From the NCBI GenBank assembly GCA_965214015.1, contig CBDCAS010000021.1, forward strand, positions 1-64,000: 64,000 nucleotides of DNA, written 5' to 3'. Positions 25,428 through 35,911 of the stretch are shown piece by piece. The notes beneath the pieces are model-generated. The model saw nothing but the letters and a program-made list of their open reading frames with translations. It ran no database searches and had not been told where the DNA came from. The translations under genes and the position numbers were made by a program. This DNA is from CBDCAS01 sp965214015 (GTDB lineage Bacteria > Pseudomonadota > Gammaproteobacteria > Coxiellales > Coxiellaceae). Position 1 is the stretch's first letter. The number at the start of each line of letters is the position of its first letter.

Positions 25428-27980
25428 ATGGCAGAAATGGCGAAAGAAATTCTCAATGTTACTATCGAGGATGAACTCAAGCAGTCGTATCTTGATTATG
25501 CGATGAGTGTAATCGTAGGTCGTGCCTTACCTGATGTACGAGATGGGCTAAAGCCAGTACACCGACGCTGTCTCTATGCGATGAAAGAGTTAGGTAATGA
25601 TTGGAATAAGCCTTATAAAAAATCAGCACGTATTGTAGGTGATGTGATTGGTAAATATCACCCACATGGTGATACAGCGGTCTATGACACCCTTGTTCGT
25701 ATGGCACAACCTTTTAGCCTTCGTTACCTGCTAGTCGATGGTCAAGGTAACTTTGGATCAGTAGATGGTGACTCTCCTGCTGCTATGCGATATACCGAAA
25801 TTCGTATGTCGAAATTTGCACATACTCTATTAGCAGACTTAGATAAAGAAACAGTAGATTTTGTGCCTAATTATGATGGTACTGAAATGACTCCTACAGT
25901 CTTGCCTACTCGCATTCCTAACTTATTAGTCAATGGTTCCTCGGGTATTGCAGTAGGAATGGCGACTAATGTCCCTCCGCATAATCTTAGCGAAGTTATT
26001 GATGCGTGTATTGCTACCATTAATCGAGCTGATATTACCGTCGATGAGTTAGTGCAATACATTCCAGGTCCAGACTTTCCAACAGCTGGCATTATTAATG
26101 GTCGTGCAGGTATTGTGCAAGCCTATCGTTCAGGTCGTGGACGTATTTATGTGCGTGCAAAAGTGGAGATTGAAACGGATCAAAAAAACGGTAAGTCTTC
26201 TATTATAGTTCATGAATTGCCCTATCAGGTCAATAAAGCACGTTTGCTAGAAAAAATAGCGGAATTAGTTCGTAGTAAAAAAATTGAAGGCATTTCAGCC
26301 TTGCGTGATGAGTCCGATAAAAGAGGCATGCGCATGGTGATTGAAGTACGCCGCGGTGATCAAGCAGACATAGTATTAAATAATTTATATGCACAGACTC
26401 AACTCCAAACGGTATTTGGAATTAATATGGTAGCTCTGGATAAAGGGCAACCTAAGGTACTGAATCTTAAAGCGCTGATTATTGCCTTTATTCAACATCG
26501 TCGTGAAGTAGTGACACGTCGTAGTCTTTATGAATTGCGTAAAGCACGTGAACGAGCCCATATATTAGAAGGTTTAGCGATTGCTTTAGTGAATATTGAT
26601 GCACTCATTGCGCTTATTAAAAGGGAAAAAACTCCAGCCTCTGCTAAGGCAGCATTGTTAGAGAATTCTTGGCAGCCTGGTTCAGTAGCTGCATTATTAG
26701 AACGTACCAAGGGCCATAAAACGCGCCCTGAAGGCTTAGCAGAGCAATACGGTTTGCATTCAGAAGAAGCTTATTATTTATCGCCAGAGCAGGCGCAAGC
26801 TATTCTAGATTTGCGTTTACATCGCTTAACTGGGTTGGAAAAAGATAAGATTACAGAAGAATACATTGCCTTAATAAAAGCTATTGATCAATTGTTGATG
26901 ATTTTATCGGATCCAGATAGATTACATAGTGTTATTCGTGACGAGTTGATTCAAGTAAAGGAACAGTTTGGTGATATCCGTCGTACAGATATTATGGATA
27001 GTCAACAGGATCTGACCCATGAAGATTTGATCGAAGAAGAGGAGCGTGTTGTTACTTTGTCACATGAAGGCTATATCAAGTCACAATCACTGACAGAGTA
27101 TCGTTCTCAACATCGCGGCGGTCGTGGCAAGGCAGCGACAAAAGTAAAAGAAGAAGATGTTATTCACAATCTTTTAGTCGCCAATACTCATGCAACAATT
27201 CTTTGTTTTTCAACAACTGGTAAAGTGTATTGGTTGAAAGTGTATCAGGTACCTCAAGGAAGCCGTACCTCACGTGGTCGACCTATAGTAAACTTATTGC
27301 CACTTCAAAAAGAAGAATCTATTACAGCTATTTTGCCAGTGAAGCAATTTGATGAGCATCATTTTGTATTTATGGCCACAGAGCAAGGTACCGTAAAAAA
27401 AGTACCTTTAGTACAATTTGCGCGTCCACGTAGTAACGGTAAGATTGCTTTAGAGTTAAATCATGACGATCGTTTAATTGGTGTTAGCCTAACTGATGGT
27501 ATGCGTGATGTGATGTTATTGACTGAAGCAGGTAAAGCCATTCGTTTTTCTGAAAAGGCAGTGCGGCCGATGAGTCGAACAGCTCGAGGAGTTCGGGGTA
27601 TTAAAATGCCAGTTAATGTCAGGTTAATTTCTTTACTCATTCTTGAAGAGGGAAAAACGATTTTGACAGCCACTGAATCTGGTTATGGTCAACGTACTCA
27701 TATTAAAGACTATCGTCCTATTGGTCGAGGAGGTCAAGGAGTTCGTGCTATTCAAGTCACAGAACGTAATGGTAAAGTCATTGGTGCCACACAAGTGAGT
27801 GATGATGATGAAGTGTTGTTAATTACTAGTGTAGGAACAATGGTACGTATTCGTGTTAAAGAAGTCTCAGTTGTGGGCCGTAATACACAAGGGGTTCGTC
27901 TGATCCAATTAGCTAATGGTGAGCAGTTGGTAGAAATTGAAGCGGTATTAGGGGAGTCAGAGCATGTCTCGAATATTTAA
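25428..27980 (+). CDS. gyrA: DNA gyrase subunit A
   Basis: The 850-residue GyrA supercoils DNA as A2B2 with GyrB. With the start at ATG 25,428 ([20 protein letters not shown]) numbering is identical to E. coli: catalytic Tyr122 in AAMRYTEIR, and the quinolone-resistance region [17 protein letters not shown] with Thr83 and Asp87. Thr83 is the natural residue in several gammaproteobacteria and alone is not proof of selection. The C-terminal half contains repeated beta-pinwheel blades, with the GyrA box-like [11 protein letters not shown] near residue 563. A TTG 13 codons upstream is in frame but would add non-family residues. Its end overlaps serC by 17 bases. Confidence 0.97.
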   Translation: MAEMAKEILNVTIEDELKQSYLDYAMSVIVGRALPDVRDGLKPVHRRCLYAMKELGNDWNKPYKKSARIVGDVIGKYHPHGDTAVYDTLVRMAQPFSLRYLLVDGQGNFGSVDGDSPAAMRYTEIRMSKFAHTLLADLDKETVDFVPNYDGTEMTPTVLPTRIPNLLVNGSSGIAVGMATNVPPHNLSEVIDACIATINRADITVDELVQYIPGPDFPTAGIINGRAGIVQAYRSGRGRIYVRAKVEIETDQKNGKSSIIVHELPYQVNKARLLEKIAELVRSKKIEGISALRDESDKRGMRMVIEVRRGDQADIVLNNLYAQTQLQTVFGINMVALDKGQPKVLNLKALIIAFIQHRREVVTRRSLYELRKARERAHILEGLAIALVNIDALIALIKREKTPASAKAALLENSWQPGSVAALLERTKGHKTRPEGLAEQYGLHSEEAYYLSPEQAQAILDLRLHRLTGLEKDKITEEYIALIKAIDQLLMILSDPDRLHSVIRDELIQVKEQFGDIRRTDIMDSQQDLTHEDLIEEEERVVTLSHEGYIKSQSLTEYRSQHRGGRGKAATKVKEEDVIHNLLVANTHATILCFSTTGKVYWLKVYQVPQGSRTSRGRPIVNLLPLQKEESITAILPVKQFDEHHFVFMATEQGTVKKVPLVQFARPRSNGKIALELNHDDRLIGVSLTDGMRDVMLLTEAGKAIRFSEKAVRPMSRTARGVRGIKMPVNVRLISLLILEEGKTILTATESGYGQRTHIKDYRPIGRGGQGVRAIQVTERNGKVIGATQVSDDDEVLLITSVGTMVRIRVKEVSVVGRNTQGVRLIQLANGEQLVEIEAVLGESEHVSNI

Positions 27981-29049
27981 TTTTAGCCCAGGACCCGCTA
28001 TGTTACCCGAACCAGTGATGCTTCAGGCACAAGAAGAGTTCATAGATTGGCATAGAACAGGTATGTCTATTATGGAGATGTCCCATCGTAGTAAAACCTT
28101 TATTGCAGTGGCAGAAGCTGCAGAATGTAGTTTGCGTGATGTGTTGAATGTTCCATCTCACTACCATATTTTGTTTATGCATGGGGGTGCTCAAGGTCAA
28201 TTTTCTGCTATCCCAATGAATTTAATAGGCGATTTCTCATGGGCGGCCTATGTAAAAACAGGGGTGTGGGGTAGCTTGGCTTATAATGAAGCTGTGCGTC
28301 TTTGTAAAGCTGATGTGGTGGCTAGTGCTGAAGATAAAAATTGTACCTATATTCCAGACCAAAGTACCTGGTTAGATTGCAATGAAGCTGCTTATTTGCA
28401 CTATGTAGATAATGAAACAGTGCATGCCGTTGAGTTTCCCGAAAAGCCAAACGCTATTCCAGTGCCTTTGGTAGCTGATATGTCCTCTAATTTGTTAACT
28501 CGGCCCATTAATATTAATGATTATGGTTTAATTTATGCTTGTGCTCAAAAAAACCTAGGGCCATCGGGCATCACTGTAGTCATTGTACGTGATGATTTAT
28601 TGTTACGTCGACCCAATTCCTTGATTCCCTCTGTTTTTGATTATCGACGCCAAGTAGATCGTAAATCTATGGTAAATACACCGTCAACCTTTCCATGGTA
28701 TATGTTAGGTCTGGTTGTTGAATGGGTAAAATCAGAAGGAGGGCTAGAAGCTATGGATCAACGTGCAAAATCCCGCTCTAAACCTCTTTATGATTACTTA
28801 GATCAAACTGATTTTTTTTCAAACCCAGTGGATAAAAAAGTGCGTTCTCGTATGAATGTGATTTTCTTTCTAAAAGATGATGCATTAAATGAGATCTTTT
28901 TACAGGAAGCATTGGCAGCCGGTTTATCTGGATTAAAAGGTCATCGACTTCTTGGTGGTATGCGTGCAAGTATGTATAACGCGATGCCACAACAAGGTGC
29001 AGATTGTTTACTTGCCTTTATGAAAGATTTTGAAAGGCGTTATGGTTAA
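27964..29049 (+). CDS. serC: Phosphoserine aminotransferase
   Basis: SerC (361 residues) is a class V PLP aminotransferase making 3-phosphoserine for serine synthesis, and also acting in pyridoxal phosphate synthesis. The N-terminal [37 protein letters not shown] near residue 75 and the PLP-lysine segment [18 protein letters not shown] near 192 are all present. [20 protein letters not shown] closes the C-terminal domain. It overlaps gyrA by 17 bases and aroA by 8, forming an operon run gyrA-serC-aroA-cmk; the serC-aroA coupling is common in gammaproteobacteria. Confidence 0.97.
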   Translation: MSRIFNFSPGPAMLPEPVMLQAQEEFIDWHRTGMSIMEMSHRSKTFIAVAEAAECSLRDVLNVPSHYHILFMHGGAQGQFSAIPMNLIGDFSWAAYVKTGVWGSLAYNEAVRLCKADVVASAEDKNCTYIPDQSTWLDCNEAAYLHYVDNETVHAVEFPEKPNAIPVPLVADMSSNLLTRPININDYGLIYACAQKNLGPSGITVVIVRDDLLLRRPNSLIPSVFDYRRQVDRKSMVNTPSTFPWYMLGLVVEWVKSEGGLEAMDQRAKSRSKPLYDYLDQTDFFSNPVDKKVRSRMNVIFFLKDDALNEIFLQEALAAGLSGLKGHRLLGGMRASMYNAMPQQGADCLLAFMKDFERRYG

Positions 29050-30337
29050 TTTTCGATCTCAAACTTCTCGTGCTTTAACAGGAACCGTTCGTGTCCCCAG
29101 TGATAAATCAATATCACATCGTGCCTTATTACTGGCTTCTATCGCTGAAGGTGAATCAGTAGTACATAATCTTCTTATGGGGGAAGATAATAAAGCAACA
29201 ATGGCAGCTCTGCAGGCAATGGGTATTACTATTAGCATGGCTAATAGTAATACCCATTGCATAAAAGGCGTTGGTTTGCAGGGCTTCAATCCATCTAATA
29301 CCCCCTTAGATTTAGGTAACTCTGGAACCGGCTTGCGTTTACTAGCGGGTCTTTTGGTGGGACAGTCTTTTGAATCCTCTTTAGTAGGAGATTCCTCATT
29401 AATGCAACGCCCAATGCAACGTATCGTAGTTCCTTTAAAAAAAATGGGGGCTCATATTACAATGTCATCAGAAGGCACACCGCCACTGCATATTTCATCA
29501 ACTTCAGAACTACATGGTATGACTTATGCTATGCCAGTACCCAGTGCACAAGTAAAATCTTGTTTATTACTTGCAGGCTTGTATGCAGCCGGTAGAACTG
29601 AAATTATAGAGCCTTCACCTTCACGTGATCATACTGAACGTTTGTTAACAGCCATGGGTTATCCACTTGAACGTTGTGGTAATAGAGTTAGCTTATATGG
29701 AAAAGGATGCCTAAACGCTCAAGAGATTTATATCCCTGCAGATCTCTCTTCGGCAGCGTTTTTTATGGTAGCAGCCAGTATTATACAAGGTTCAAATATA
29801 TTATTGACTCAAGTAGGTATTAATCCAACACGTATGGGTGTGATTAATATTCTTAGAATGATGGGAGCTGATATCTGTTTGGAAAATGTCACTCAGTTGG
29901 GTAATGAACCAGTCGCTGATATTCGCGTTCATTTTTCTCAATTAAAAGGAGTTAATATCCCAGTTGATCAAGTACCTTTAGCAATTGATGAGCTGCCTAT
30001 AATTTTAATTGCTGCAGCTTGTGCACAAGGTATAACTACTTTAAAACATGCCAAAGAATTACGGATAAAGGAGTCAGATCGTATTCAAGCTATGGCTGAA
30101 GGATTAAAAAGTTTAGGAATTACCGTAGTTGTGTTTGAGGATGGTATGAGTGTTGAAGGAGGAATATTAAATGGAGGTGAGGTAGACAGCTTTGATGATC
30201 ATCGTATTGCATTATCATTTGCTATCGCAGGTGCTAAAGCTAAAGAAGCAGTAATCATTCGCAATTGTGATCATGTTAATACTTCATTTCCTGATTTTAT
30301 TAAATTAGCAAAGAGTATAGGATTGAGGCTTTCATGA
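29042..30337 (+). CDS. aroA: 3-phosphoshikimate 1-carboxyvinyltransferase (EPSP synthase), class II-like
   Basis: The enzyme (431 residues from ATG 29,042) joins shikimate 3-phosphate and phosphoenolpyruvate in chorismate synthesis. Motifs: VPSDKSISHRALLLASIAEG near residue 15, LGNSGTGLRLLAGLL near 90, PSPSRDHTERLLTAMG near 190, and INPTRMGV near 265. SGTGLRLL (Leu where enteric enzymes have Pro101), RDHTE and NPTR are the pattern of class II EPSP synthases, which are typically less glyphosate-sensitive than the enteric class I. A start at 29,030 is in frame but unneeded. It overlaps cmk by four bases (ATGA). Confidence 0.95.
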   Translation: MVNFRSQTSRALTGTVRVPSDKSISHRALLLASIAEGESVVHNLLMGEDNKATMAALQAMGITISMANSNTHCIKGVGLQGFNPSNTPLDLGNSGTGLRLLAGLLVGQSFESSLVGDSSLMQRPMQRIVVPLKKMGAHITMSSEGTPPLHISSTSELHGMTYAMPVPSAQVKSCLLLAGLYAAGRTEIIEPSPSRDHTERLLTAMGYPLERCGNRVSLYGKGCLNAQEIYIPADLSSAAFFMVAASIIQGSNILLTQVGINPTRMGVINILRMMGADICLENVTQLGNEPVADIRVHFSQLKGVNIPVDQVPLAIDELPIILIAAACAQGITTLKHAKELRIKESDRIQAMAEGLKSLGITVVVFEDGMSVEGGILNGGEVDSFDDHRIALSFAIAGAKAKEAVIIRNCDHVNTSFPDFIKLAKSIGLRLS

Positions 30338-31023
30338 TACAGTCGGTTCCAGTCATTACAATTGATGGTCCCTCAGGGACTGGTAAAGGGACGCTAGCTG
30401 CCTTACTAGCGAAGCAGCTCGGATTTTATTTGCTTGATAGTGGTGCACTCTATCGTGCTTTGGCATGGACAATATTAGAGCAATCTATAGACCCTAAAAA
30501 GGAGCAAGCGTTAAATGTCTTATTAAAAGAGACGAATCTTGAATTGCGAACCCACTCACCTGTTAAGCCACCTGAAATTTGGTGTAATGGGCGTAATGTG
30601 AATGAAGTGATACGACAAGAGTCGGTGAGCAATATGGCATCAAAAATAGCAACTATACCGATGGTTCGCCAATATCTGGTTCAGTATCAACGCATGATGC
30701 GTCGTATGCCAGGACTAATAGCTGATGGTCGTGATATGGGATCTGTTATTTTTCCAGAGGCTATTGTTAAGTTTTATTTGGATGCTCGTTTGGAAACTCG
30801 TGTAGAAAGACGTCTTAAGCAGTTGAAAGCCAAAGGCGTCAATGTTAATCTGCACGACATTCGACAGAATCTGATAGATCGAGATGCTAGGGATGAGAAC
30901 CGTAAACTCTCGCCTATGAAATGTATGTCTGACATGATTCGGATTGATACTTCAGATCTTGATATTAATGCAGTATTTGACTGTATGAGGGTGGAGTTGC
31001 AAGAGCGGCTCCAAAGTTATTAA
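30334..31023 (+). CDS. cmk: Cytidylate kinase
   Basis: This 229-residue P-loop kinase phosphorylates CMP and dCMP. The Walker A motif GPSGTGKGTLAALLAKQLGF begins near residue 11, and the substrate-binding LLDSGALYRALAWT follows. The catalytic GLIADGRDMGSVIFPEA is near residue 128, and LIDRDARDENRKLSPM is the LID region. Normal length. Its start ATG overlaps the aroA stop, and rpsA follows 70 bases on, the standard cmk-rpsA order of gammaproteobacteria. Confidence 0.96.
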   Translation: MIQSVPVITIDGPSGTGKGTLAALLAKQLGFYLLDSGALYRALAWTILEQSIDPKKEQALNVLLKETNLELRTHSPVKPPEIWCNGRNVNEVIRQESVSNMASKIATIPMVRQYLVQYQRMMRRMPGLIADGRDMGSVIFPEAIVKFYLDARLETRVERRLKQLKAKGVNVNLHDIRQNLIDRDARDENRKLSPMKCMSDMIRIDTSDLDINAVFDCMRVELQERLQSY

Positions 31024-31048
31024 CTAACCCGTGCTTTATGTACGGAGA

Positions 31049-31066
31049 AGCTTGCGTTGGCAAGCT
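31049..31066 (+). promoter_or_regulatory. Stem-loop in the rpsA leader
   Basis: AGCTTGC, a GTTG loop and GCAAGCT form a perfect seven-base stem between cmk and rpsA, 28 bases before the rpsA start. S1 synthesis is autoregulated through leader hairpins in E. coli; this may be a counterpart. No T run follows, so it is not a clear terminator. Confidence 0.45.
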
Positions 31067-31093
31067 GTTACTTATTGAGAGGGTACTTTGCCC

Positions 31094-32773
31094 ATGTCTT
31101 CTGAAAAATTTGCTGATCTTTTTGAACAAAGTCTTAATGAAATTAATATGCGTCCTGGTGCGGTAGTTAAAGCTATAGTACTTGAGGTGCGTCCAGATAA
31201 AGTCATCGTTAATGCAGGATTGAAATCCGATGCAATTATTTCAACTACTCAATTTCGTAATGAGAAAGTTCAGCCAGGTGATGAAATTGATGTTGTTATT
31301 AAATCTCTGGAGAATGGCTTTGGTGAGACTCGCTTATCCTATGAAGATGCTAAACGTGTCAAAGTTTGGAAAGAATTAGAAGAATTACATAAAGCTCAAC
31401 AAACAGTAATGGGTAAAATTACAGAGCGAGTTAAAGGTGGTTTCACGGTTGAAATTGATTCTATCCGTGCTTTTCTACCGGGCTCTCTGGTTGATATTAA
31501 GCCTGTACGTGATCCAGGCTATCTTGAAGGTAAAGAGCTTGAGTTTAAAATTATTAAAATGGACCAAAAGCGTAATAATGTTGTGGTATCGCGTCGTGCT
31601 GTCATGCAAGAGGAGATGGGTGCAGAGCGTGTAGCTCGTTTAGATGAGTTGCAGGAAGGTCAAGAATTAATGGGTATTGTAAAAAATATTACAGATTATG
31701 GTGCTTTTGTTGATCTAGGTGGCATTGATGGTTTGCTACATATTACTGATATGGCTTGGAAACGAGTCAAGCATCCAAGTGAGTTACTGAATGTTGGTGA
31801 TGAACTACGTGTTAAGATTCTAAAATTTGATCGTGATAAAAATCGTGTTTCTTTGGGCTTAAAACAGTTAGGTGAAGATCCTTGGCAGCATATTGCGCGT
31901 CGTTATCCTGTTGGAATGCGTGTATTTGGTAAGGTAACTAATGTGACTGATTATGGCTGCTTTGTAGAGCTAGAGGAAGGGGTTGAAGGGCTGGTCCATA
32001 TGTCAGAAATGGATTGGACTAACAAAAACGTTCATCCTAGTAAAGTAGTAAAGAGTAGTGAAGAAGTTGAAGTTGTCATACTGGATATTGATGAGGAACG
32101 TCGTCGTATTTCTTTAGGTATTAAGCAGTGTAAAATTAACCCATGGCAGGAATTTTCTAAAAAACATCAAAAAGATGATGTGATAACAGGCCATATTCGT
32201 TCAATTACTGATTTTGGTATTTTTATTGGTTTAGATGGTGAAATTGATGGTTTAGTTCATTTATCTGATATTTCTTGGACAGAATCAGATGAAGAAGCAG
32301 TACGTCACTATAAAAAAGGCGATGAGGTAGAAGCTGTTATTTTAGCTATCGATCCAGAGCGTGAGCGTATTTCATTAGGTATTAAACAGTTAAAAACTGA
32401 TCCTATTTCTAAATTTATTGAAGAGCTTGATAAAAATACATTAATTCAAGCACCTGTTATTACAGTAGAGCAAAAACAAGCTATTGTTCAGTTAAATGAA
32501 ACAACTACGGGGATCTTGCGCATTGCTGAATATAGCTATGATCGTATTAATGATTTACGTGAGCAGTTAAAAAAAGGGGATACTATAGAAGTTAAAGTGA
32601 TTGGATTAGATCGAAAGCAGCATCAAATTATGGTGTCACATAAGAATTTATTAGATGAAACAGAAGGAGCGCAACGTATTGATGGTAGTAGTAATGAAGC
32701 ACCCACTAAAACCACTCTAGGCGATTTGTTGAAAGAACAAATGCGTGACAGTGAGCACAAAGGTAAAAAATAA
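31094..32773 (+). CDS. rpsA: 30S ribosomal protein S1
   Basis: S1 (559 residues from ATG 31,094) brings mRNA to the 30S subunit. Six S1/OB-fold repeats are present; the clearest signatures are [20 protein letters not shown] near residue 200, [20 protein letters not shown] near 285 and [20 protein letters not shown] near 372. The first two repeats are more divergent, as in E. coli. Length equals the usual 557. A TTG two codons upstream is possible, but the ATG is preceded by GAGAGG. It follows a leader with a short hairpin. Confidence 0.97.
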   Translation: MSSEKFADLFEQSLNEINMRPGAVVKAIVLEVRPDKVIVNAGLKSDAIISTTQFRNEKVQPGDEIDVVIKSLENGFGETRLSYEDAKRVKVWKELEELHKAQQTVMGKITERVKGGFTVEIDSIRAFLPGSLVDIKPVRDPGYLEGKELEFKIIKMDQKRNNVVVSRRAVMQEEMGAERVARLDELQEGQELMGIVKNITDYGAFVDLGGIDGLLHITDMAWKRVKHPSELLNVGDELRVKILKFDRDKNRVSLGLKQLGEDPWQHIARRYPVGMRVFGKVTNVTDYGCFVELEEGVEGLVHMSEMDWTNKNVHPSKVVKSSEEVEVVILDIDEERRRISLGIKQCKINPWQEFSKKHQKDDVITGHIRSITDFGIFIGLDGEIDGLVHLSDISWTESDEEAVRHYKKGDEVEAVILAIDPERERISLGIKQLKTDPISKFIEELDKNTLIQAPVITVEQKQAIVQLNETTTGILRIAEYSYDRINDLREQLKKGDTIEVKVIGLDRKQHQIMVSHKNLLDETEGAQRIDGSSNEAPTKTTLGDLLKEQMRDSEHKGKK

Positions 32774-32880
32774 ATAACTTTTTTCTGCTAAGTGGTGACT
32801 TTTTAGAACTGTGTTTTTGAGTCATTCCAATATTAGCTCTATTGCATTAGGCAATTTTTTGGATTTTTAGGGATAGAGGT

Positions 32881-33168
32881 ATGCGTTTTTTTTCTTATAT
32901 TTTTTGGATTTTTATTGTCTTATGTGGAGTTGTTTTTGTTGTTGCTAATTCTCATAGTGTTGAGATCGATTATTATCTTGGAAAAGAAGACATCTATTTA
33001 CCTTTGCTGCTGCTCATTGAGTTGGCGATTGGAGCGTTGCTTGGCTTGATTGCTCTCATGCCCCATTTACTAAAATTAAAAGCAGAATTGCGCAAAGCAC
33101 ATTATCAAAATAAGCGTCTTCAAAAAGATTTGCAAAAATTAAAATTCATTAAAAATTGTGTAGATTGA
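32881..33168 (+). CDS. lapA: LapA-like inner membrane protein (DUF1049)
   Basis: The 95-residue protein has two hydrophobic helices (residues 4-23 and about 40-62) separated by NSHSVEIDYYLGKEDIYLPL, then a basic coiled-coil tail. This is the LapA/YciS family, which in E. coli works with LapB to adjust LPS synthesis by controlling LpxC turnover. In enterics lapA is followed by lapB and pyrF; here pyrF comes directly, three bases after, and lapB is absent. The rpsA-side neighbour order is otherwise conserved. Confidence 0.8.
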   Translation: MRFFSYIFWIFIVLCGVVFVVANSHSVEIDYYLGKEDIYLPLLLLIELAIGALLGLIALMPHLLKLKAELRKAHYQNKRLQKDLQKLKFIKNCVD

Positions 33169-33171
33169 TTT

Positions 33172-33867
33172 ATGAATATAACTCAGCCTTCCCATATCAT
33201 TGTGGCTTTAGATTTTTCAACTGATAAAGAAGCGTTAAGATTTGTGGAAAAACTAGATCCCAGTTTATGTCAGTTAAAAATAGGCATAACAATGTATACA
33301 CGATATGGTCCTTTTTTTGTTGAACAGTTAATGCATAAAGGATATTCTATTTTTTTGGACTTAAAGTTTCATGATATTCCACATCAGGTTGCTGGAGCTT
33401 GTCATGCTGCTGCTGCTTTAGGTGTTTGGATGCTAACTCTTCATACTTTGGGAGGAGTTATGATGTGTGAGACAGCTGCAAATGCTATAGCCAATTATAC
33501 AAATAAACCTTATTTAGTAGGTGTGACTATTTTAACTAGTATGAATAATGATGATTCCTCAGAGATAGGATTAAAAAATAATTTAGATAAATCAGTGCAA
33601 AGCCTCGCTAAAATAGCTGAAAATTCAGGATTAGATGGTGTAGTTTGTTCACCAATAGAGGTTTCTAATTTACGAGAACAGTTAAAAAAGAAATTTTTGT
33701 TAGTAACACCAGGGATTCGTTTAGAAAAAGAAGCAGCCAATGATCAAAAGCGTATTATGACGCCTCATCAGGCTATTGAATCTGGTTCTGATTACTTAGT
33801 GATGGGGCGTTCTATTACTCAAGCCAATGATCCTGTTGTTGTTTTGAAACAACTTGCTCAACTATAG
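33172..33867 (+). CDS. pyrF: Orotidine 5'-phosphate decarboxylase
   Basis: PyrF (231 residues) makes UMP, the last step of de novo pyrimidine synthesis. It is a TIM barrel with IIVALDFSTDKEALRFVEKL at the start, the catalytic IFLDLKFHDIPHQVAGACHA near residue 60 (Asp-Lys-x-x-Asp tetrad), and LLVTPGIRL near 180. SGSDYLVMGRSITQANDPV is the phosphate-binding end. Length is typical. Separated from lapA by three bases. Confidence 0.96.
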   Translation: MNITQPSHIIVALDFSTDKEALRFVEKLDPSLCQLKIGITMYTRYGPFFVEQLMHKGYSIFLDLKFHDIPHQVAGACHAAAALGVWMLTLHTLGGVMMCETAANAIANYTNKPYLVGVTILTSMNNDDSSEIGLKNNLDKSVQSLAKIAENSGLDGVVCSPIEVSNLREQLKKKFLLVTPGIRLEKEAANDQKRIMTPHQAIESGSDYLVMGRSITQANDPVVVLKQLAQL

Positions 33868-33944
33868 TAAAAGTTGCAGTATTTTTATTTTTGCTTAGAT
33901 ATTTAAAATAAAAGTATTCAAATAAATAGTTGAGGAAGAAAAAA

Positions 33945-34226
33945 ATGAAACGAATATTATTAGTGATGATGGGGTGTTTAATTTTTAGTATGGCACTAGC
34001 GCATACTCAATTGCCAGTTATCAATATTAATACAGCAAATGTATCACAATTGGTCAGCTTAAAAGGAATAGGTCCTAAAAAAGCAGCAGCAATTATAAAA
34101 AGCCGAAAGCAATCTGGACCTTTCCATTCTCTAAATGAACTATTGCGTGTTAAAGGTATTAGTAAAGTTTTTCTTCAACGACTTTTAGAGCAAAATTCAA
34201 AACAAATTTCTGCTAAAGCTGGATGA
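33945..34226 (+). CDS. ComEA-like helix-hairpin-helix protein
   Basis: From ATG 33,945 (MKRILLVMMGCLIFSMALAH) the protein has 93 residues with a signal peptide, then two helix-hairpin-helix motifs: ININTANVSQLVSLKGIGPK and SLNELLRVKGISKVFLQRLL. This is the soluble ComEA type, a periplasmic DNA-binding protein used in natural transformation of gammaproteobacteria such as Legionella and Vibrio. A TTG five codons earlier is less likely because AGGAAG lies before the ATG. Conserved fold, function by family. Confidence 0.85.
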   Translation: MKRILLVMMGCLIFSMALAHTQLPVININTANVSQLVSLKGIGPKKAAAIIKSRKQSGPFHSLNELLRVKGISKVFLQRLLEQNSKQISAKAG

Positions 34227-34425
34227 AGAAGGTGTCGGTGTGGTTGGTAAATTAAGGTGCTATTCTGGCTCTAGGTTACCGATCACACACTCTCCTATAT
34301 ACCTATAAAGTTTTAGCAAAGCAGGTTATCACCTTTCATATCGATACAAACTCATTACTTAAGTTGAAGCACAACAAGGGCAAAGGTATTATAGAGACAC
34401 CTTAAATGTCTGATTTCATATTAAT

Positions 34426-35484
34426 ATGGATATTTTAAAATCTATTTTTATTGCAATGATAGCTACTTTATTCTGTATTTGGTTATTGCATCCTTTAGCT
34501 CACCGTATTGGTTTTGTAGATCGGCCAGGTGGTCGTAAACATCATGAACACAATACTCCTCTTATTGGTGGTATTGCAATGTTTTTTGGATTTTGTTTTT
34601 CCTTACTGGCTTTGGAACAGTCATTACAGTCTTATCGAGGGCTAATTGCTGGTAGTAGTTTATTAATTTTATTAGGTATAGTGGATGACTTCAAAGAGTT
34701 ACGGCCGAAATTACGATTATTAGGCCAGATTGGTGCTGCATTATGTTTAATTTTTTGGGGTAGTATGCAAATTAATCAATTGGGTAACCTCTTTTTTTTA
34801 GGCAATATGTATTTGGGAATATGGTCACTTCCTATAACTGTATTTTGTATCTTAGGCTTTATTAATGCAATGAATATGCTAGATGGGCAAGATGGTCTTG
34901 CCGGTGGTGTTGCTTTTACACAGACTCTTCTACTATTAATTATCGCGCTACAACAGCATTTTAATAAAGATGCCCATGTATTACTTCTTATATCTATACT
35001 GCTTTCTGTGTTCCTATACTTTAATATGAGAATGCCGTGGAGGAAAAAAGCAAGTATTTTTATGGGTGATTCTGGGGTTACTTTTATTGCATTTTTAATT
35101 GCTTGGTTTGCAATTGAACTATCTCAAATAAATACAAAAGCTATAGCGCCAATTACTATCCTGTGGATCTTGGCTTTTCCATTATTTGATCTTATTGCAG
35201 TTTGTATTCATAGGATTCGTCGGAAAAAACCGGTGTTATGTGCCAGTCGTGATCACTTTCATCATATACTACATTTAATAGGTATTAATGTGCAAATTTC
35301 CACCTTTCTTTTATGTACATTTTCTTTTGTATTAGGTGCTGTGGGATTGTTAATGAATAATCTTAATGTGCCTGAATTTTGGCAGCTAATCCTCTTTTTT
35401 GTTGTTCTAGTTGCCTATTTAACACTGGTAAAATATGTGCGCGATCCAATATATAAAGTTTCTTTGCACAAGTCTTCATCATAG
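34426..35484 (+). CDS. wecA: Undecaprenyl-phosphate N-acetylglucosaminyl 1-phosphate transferase-like (WecA/MraY family)
   Basis: The 352-residue polytopic membrane protein has about ten hydrophobic segments. It transfers a sugar 1-phosphate from a UDP-sugar onto undecaprenyl phosphate, starting O-antigen or related glycan synthesis. Motifs: FVDRPGGRKHHEHNTPLIGG near residue 25, GIVDDFKELRPKLRLLGQIG near 85, NAMNMLDGQDGLAGG near 145, and SIFMGDSGVTFIAF near 210. HRIRRKKPVLCASRDHFHHI near 260 fits WecA. Other polysaccharide genes are not nearby. The sugar donor cannot be fixed from sequence. Confidence 0.88.
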   Translation: MDILKSIFIAMIATLFCIWLLHPLAHRIGFVDRPGGRKHHEHNTPLIGGIAMFFGFCFSLLALEQSLQSYRGLIAGSSLLILLGIVDDFKELRPKLRLLGQIGAALCLIFWGSMQINQLGNLFFLGNMYLGIWSLPITVFCILGFINAMNMLDGQDGLAGGVAFTQTLLLLIIALQQHFNKDAHVLLLISILLSVFLYFNMRMPWRKKASIFMGDSGVTFIAFLIAWFAIELSQINTKAIAPITILWILAFPLFDLIAVCIHRIRRKKPVLCASRDHFHHILHLIGINVQISTFLLCTFSFVLGAVGLLMNNLNVPEFWQLILFFVVLVAYLTLVKYVRDPIYKVSLHKSSS

Positions 35485-35501
35485 TGTATTAGGGATAGTA
35501 T

Positions 35502-35900
35502 ATGAAATATTTTATTGTTTTTTCTCTATGGTGTGCTCTACTCTCAGGTGTTGTTTTAGCGCAAAAATCTTATTTTTTTCAAACAACTCAGCAAAGCCAA
35601 CATTTTGATCAAATTGTGCGTACTATACGTTGCGTAGTATGTTTAAATGAAAATTTAGTGACTTCTAATGCTAGCATTGCGCATAATATGCGCAGTGAAA
35701 TTTATAAAATGATTATACAAGGAAAAACAAATAAACAAATTATAAGCCATATGCAAGCTCAATATCGCTATTTTATTTCTTTTAAACCAGTTCATTGGGT
35801 CGCTTATGTACTTTGGCTCAGCCCAATAGTATTGTTTATTATTACATTGATTTTTGGATGGTTTTTTTATATTAGATATTTGATGAGAGAAGAAAGCTAA
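35502..35900 (+). CDS. ccmH: Cytochrome c biogenesis protein CcmH (NrfF/CycL type)
   Basis: The 132-residue protein has a signal peptide (YFIVFSLWCALLSGVVLA), the redox motif RCVVC near residue 46 followed by LNENLVTSNASIAHNMRSEI, and a C-terminal transmembrane helix near residues 102-125. CcmH keeps the CxxCH haem-binding cysteines of apocytochrome c reduced. The usual LRCLVCQNQSLADSNA is here RCVVCLNENLVTSNAS, a mild divergence. Normally it is the last gene of a ccmABCDEFGH cluster; here it stands alone between wecA and an unknown gene. The rest of the system, if present, is elsewhere. Confidence 0.85.
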   Translation: MKYFIVFSLWCALLSGVVLAQKSYFFQTTQQSQHFDQIVRTIRCVVCLNENLVTSNASIAHNMRSEIYKMIIQGKTNKQIISHMQAQYRYFISFKPVHWVAYVLWLSPIVLFIITLIFGWFFYIRYLMREES

Positions 35901-35911
35901 GGAGTTACATT

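Noticed and set aside
25665..25695. GyrA Thr83 as a quinolone resistance mutation
   Set aside because: Threonine is the wild-type residue at this position in several gammaproteobacteria, and Asp87 is unchanged.
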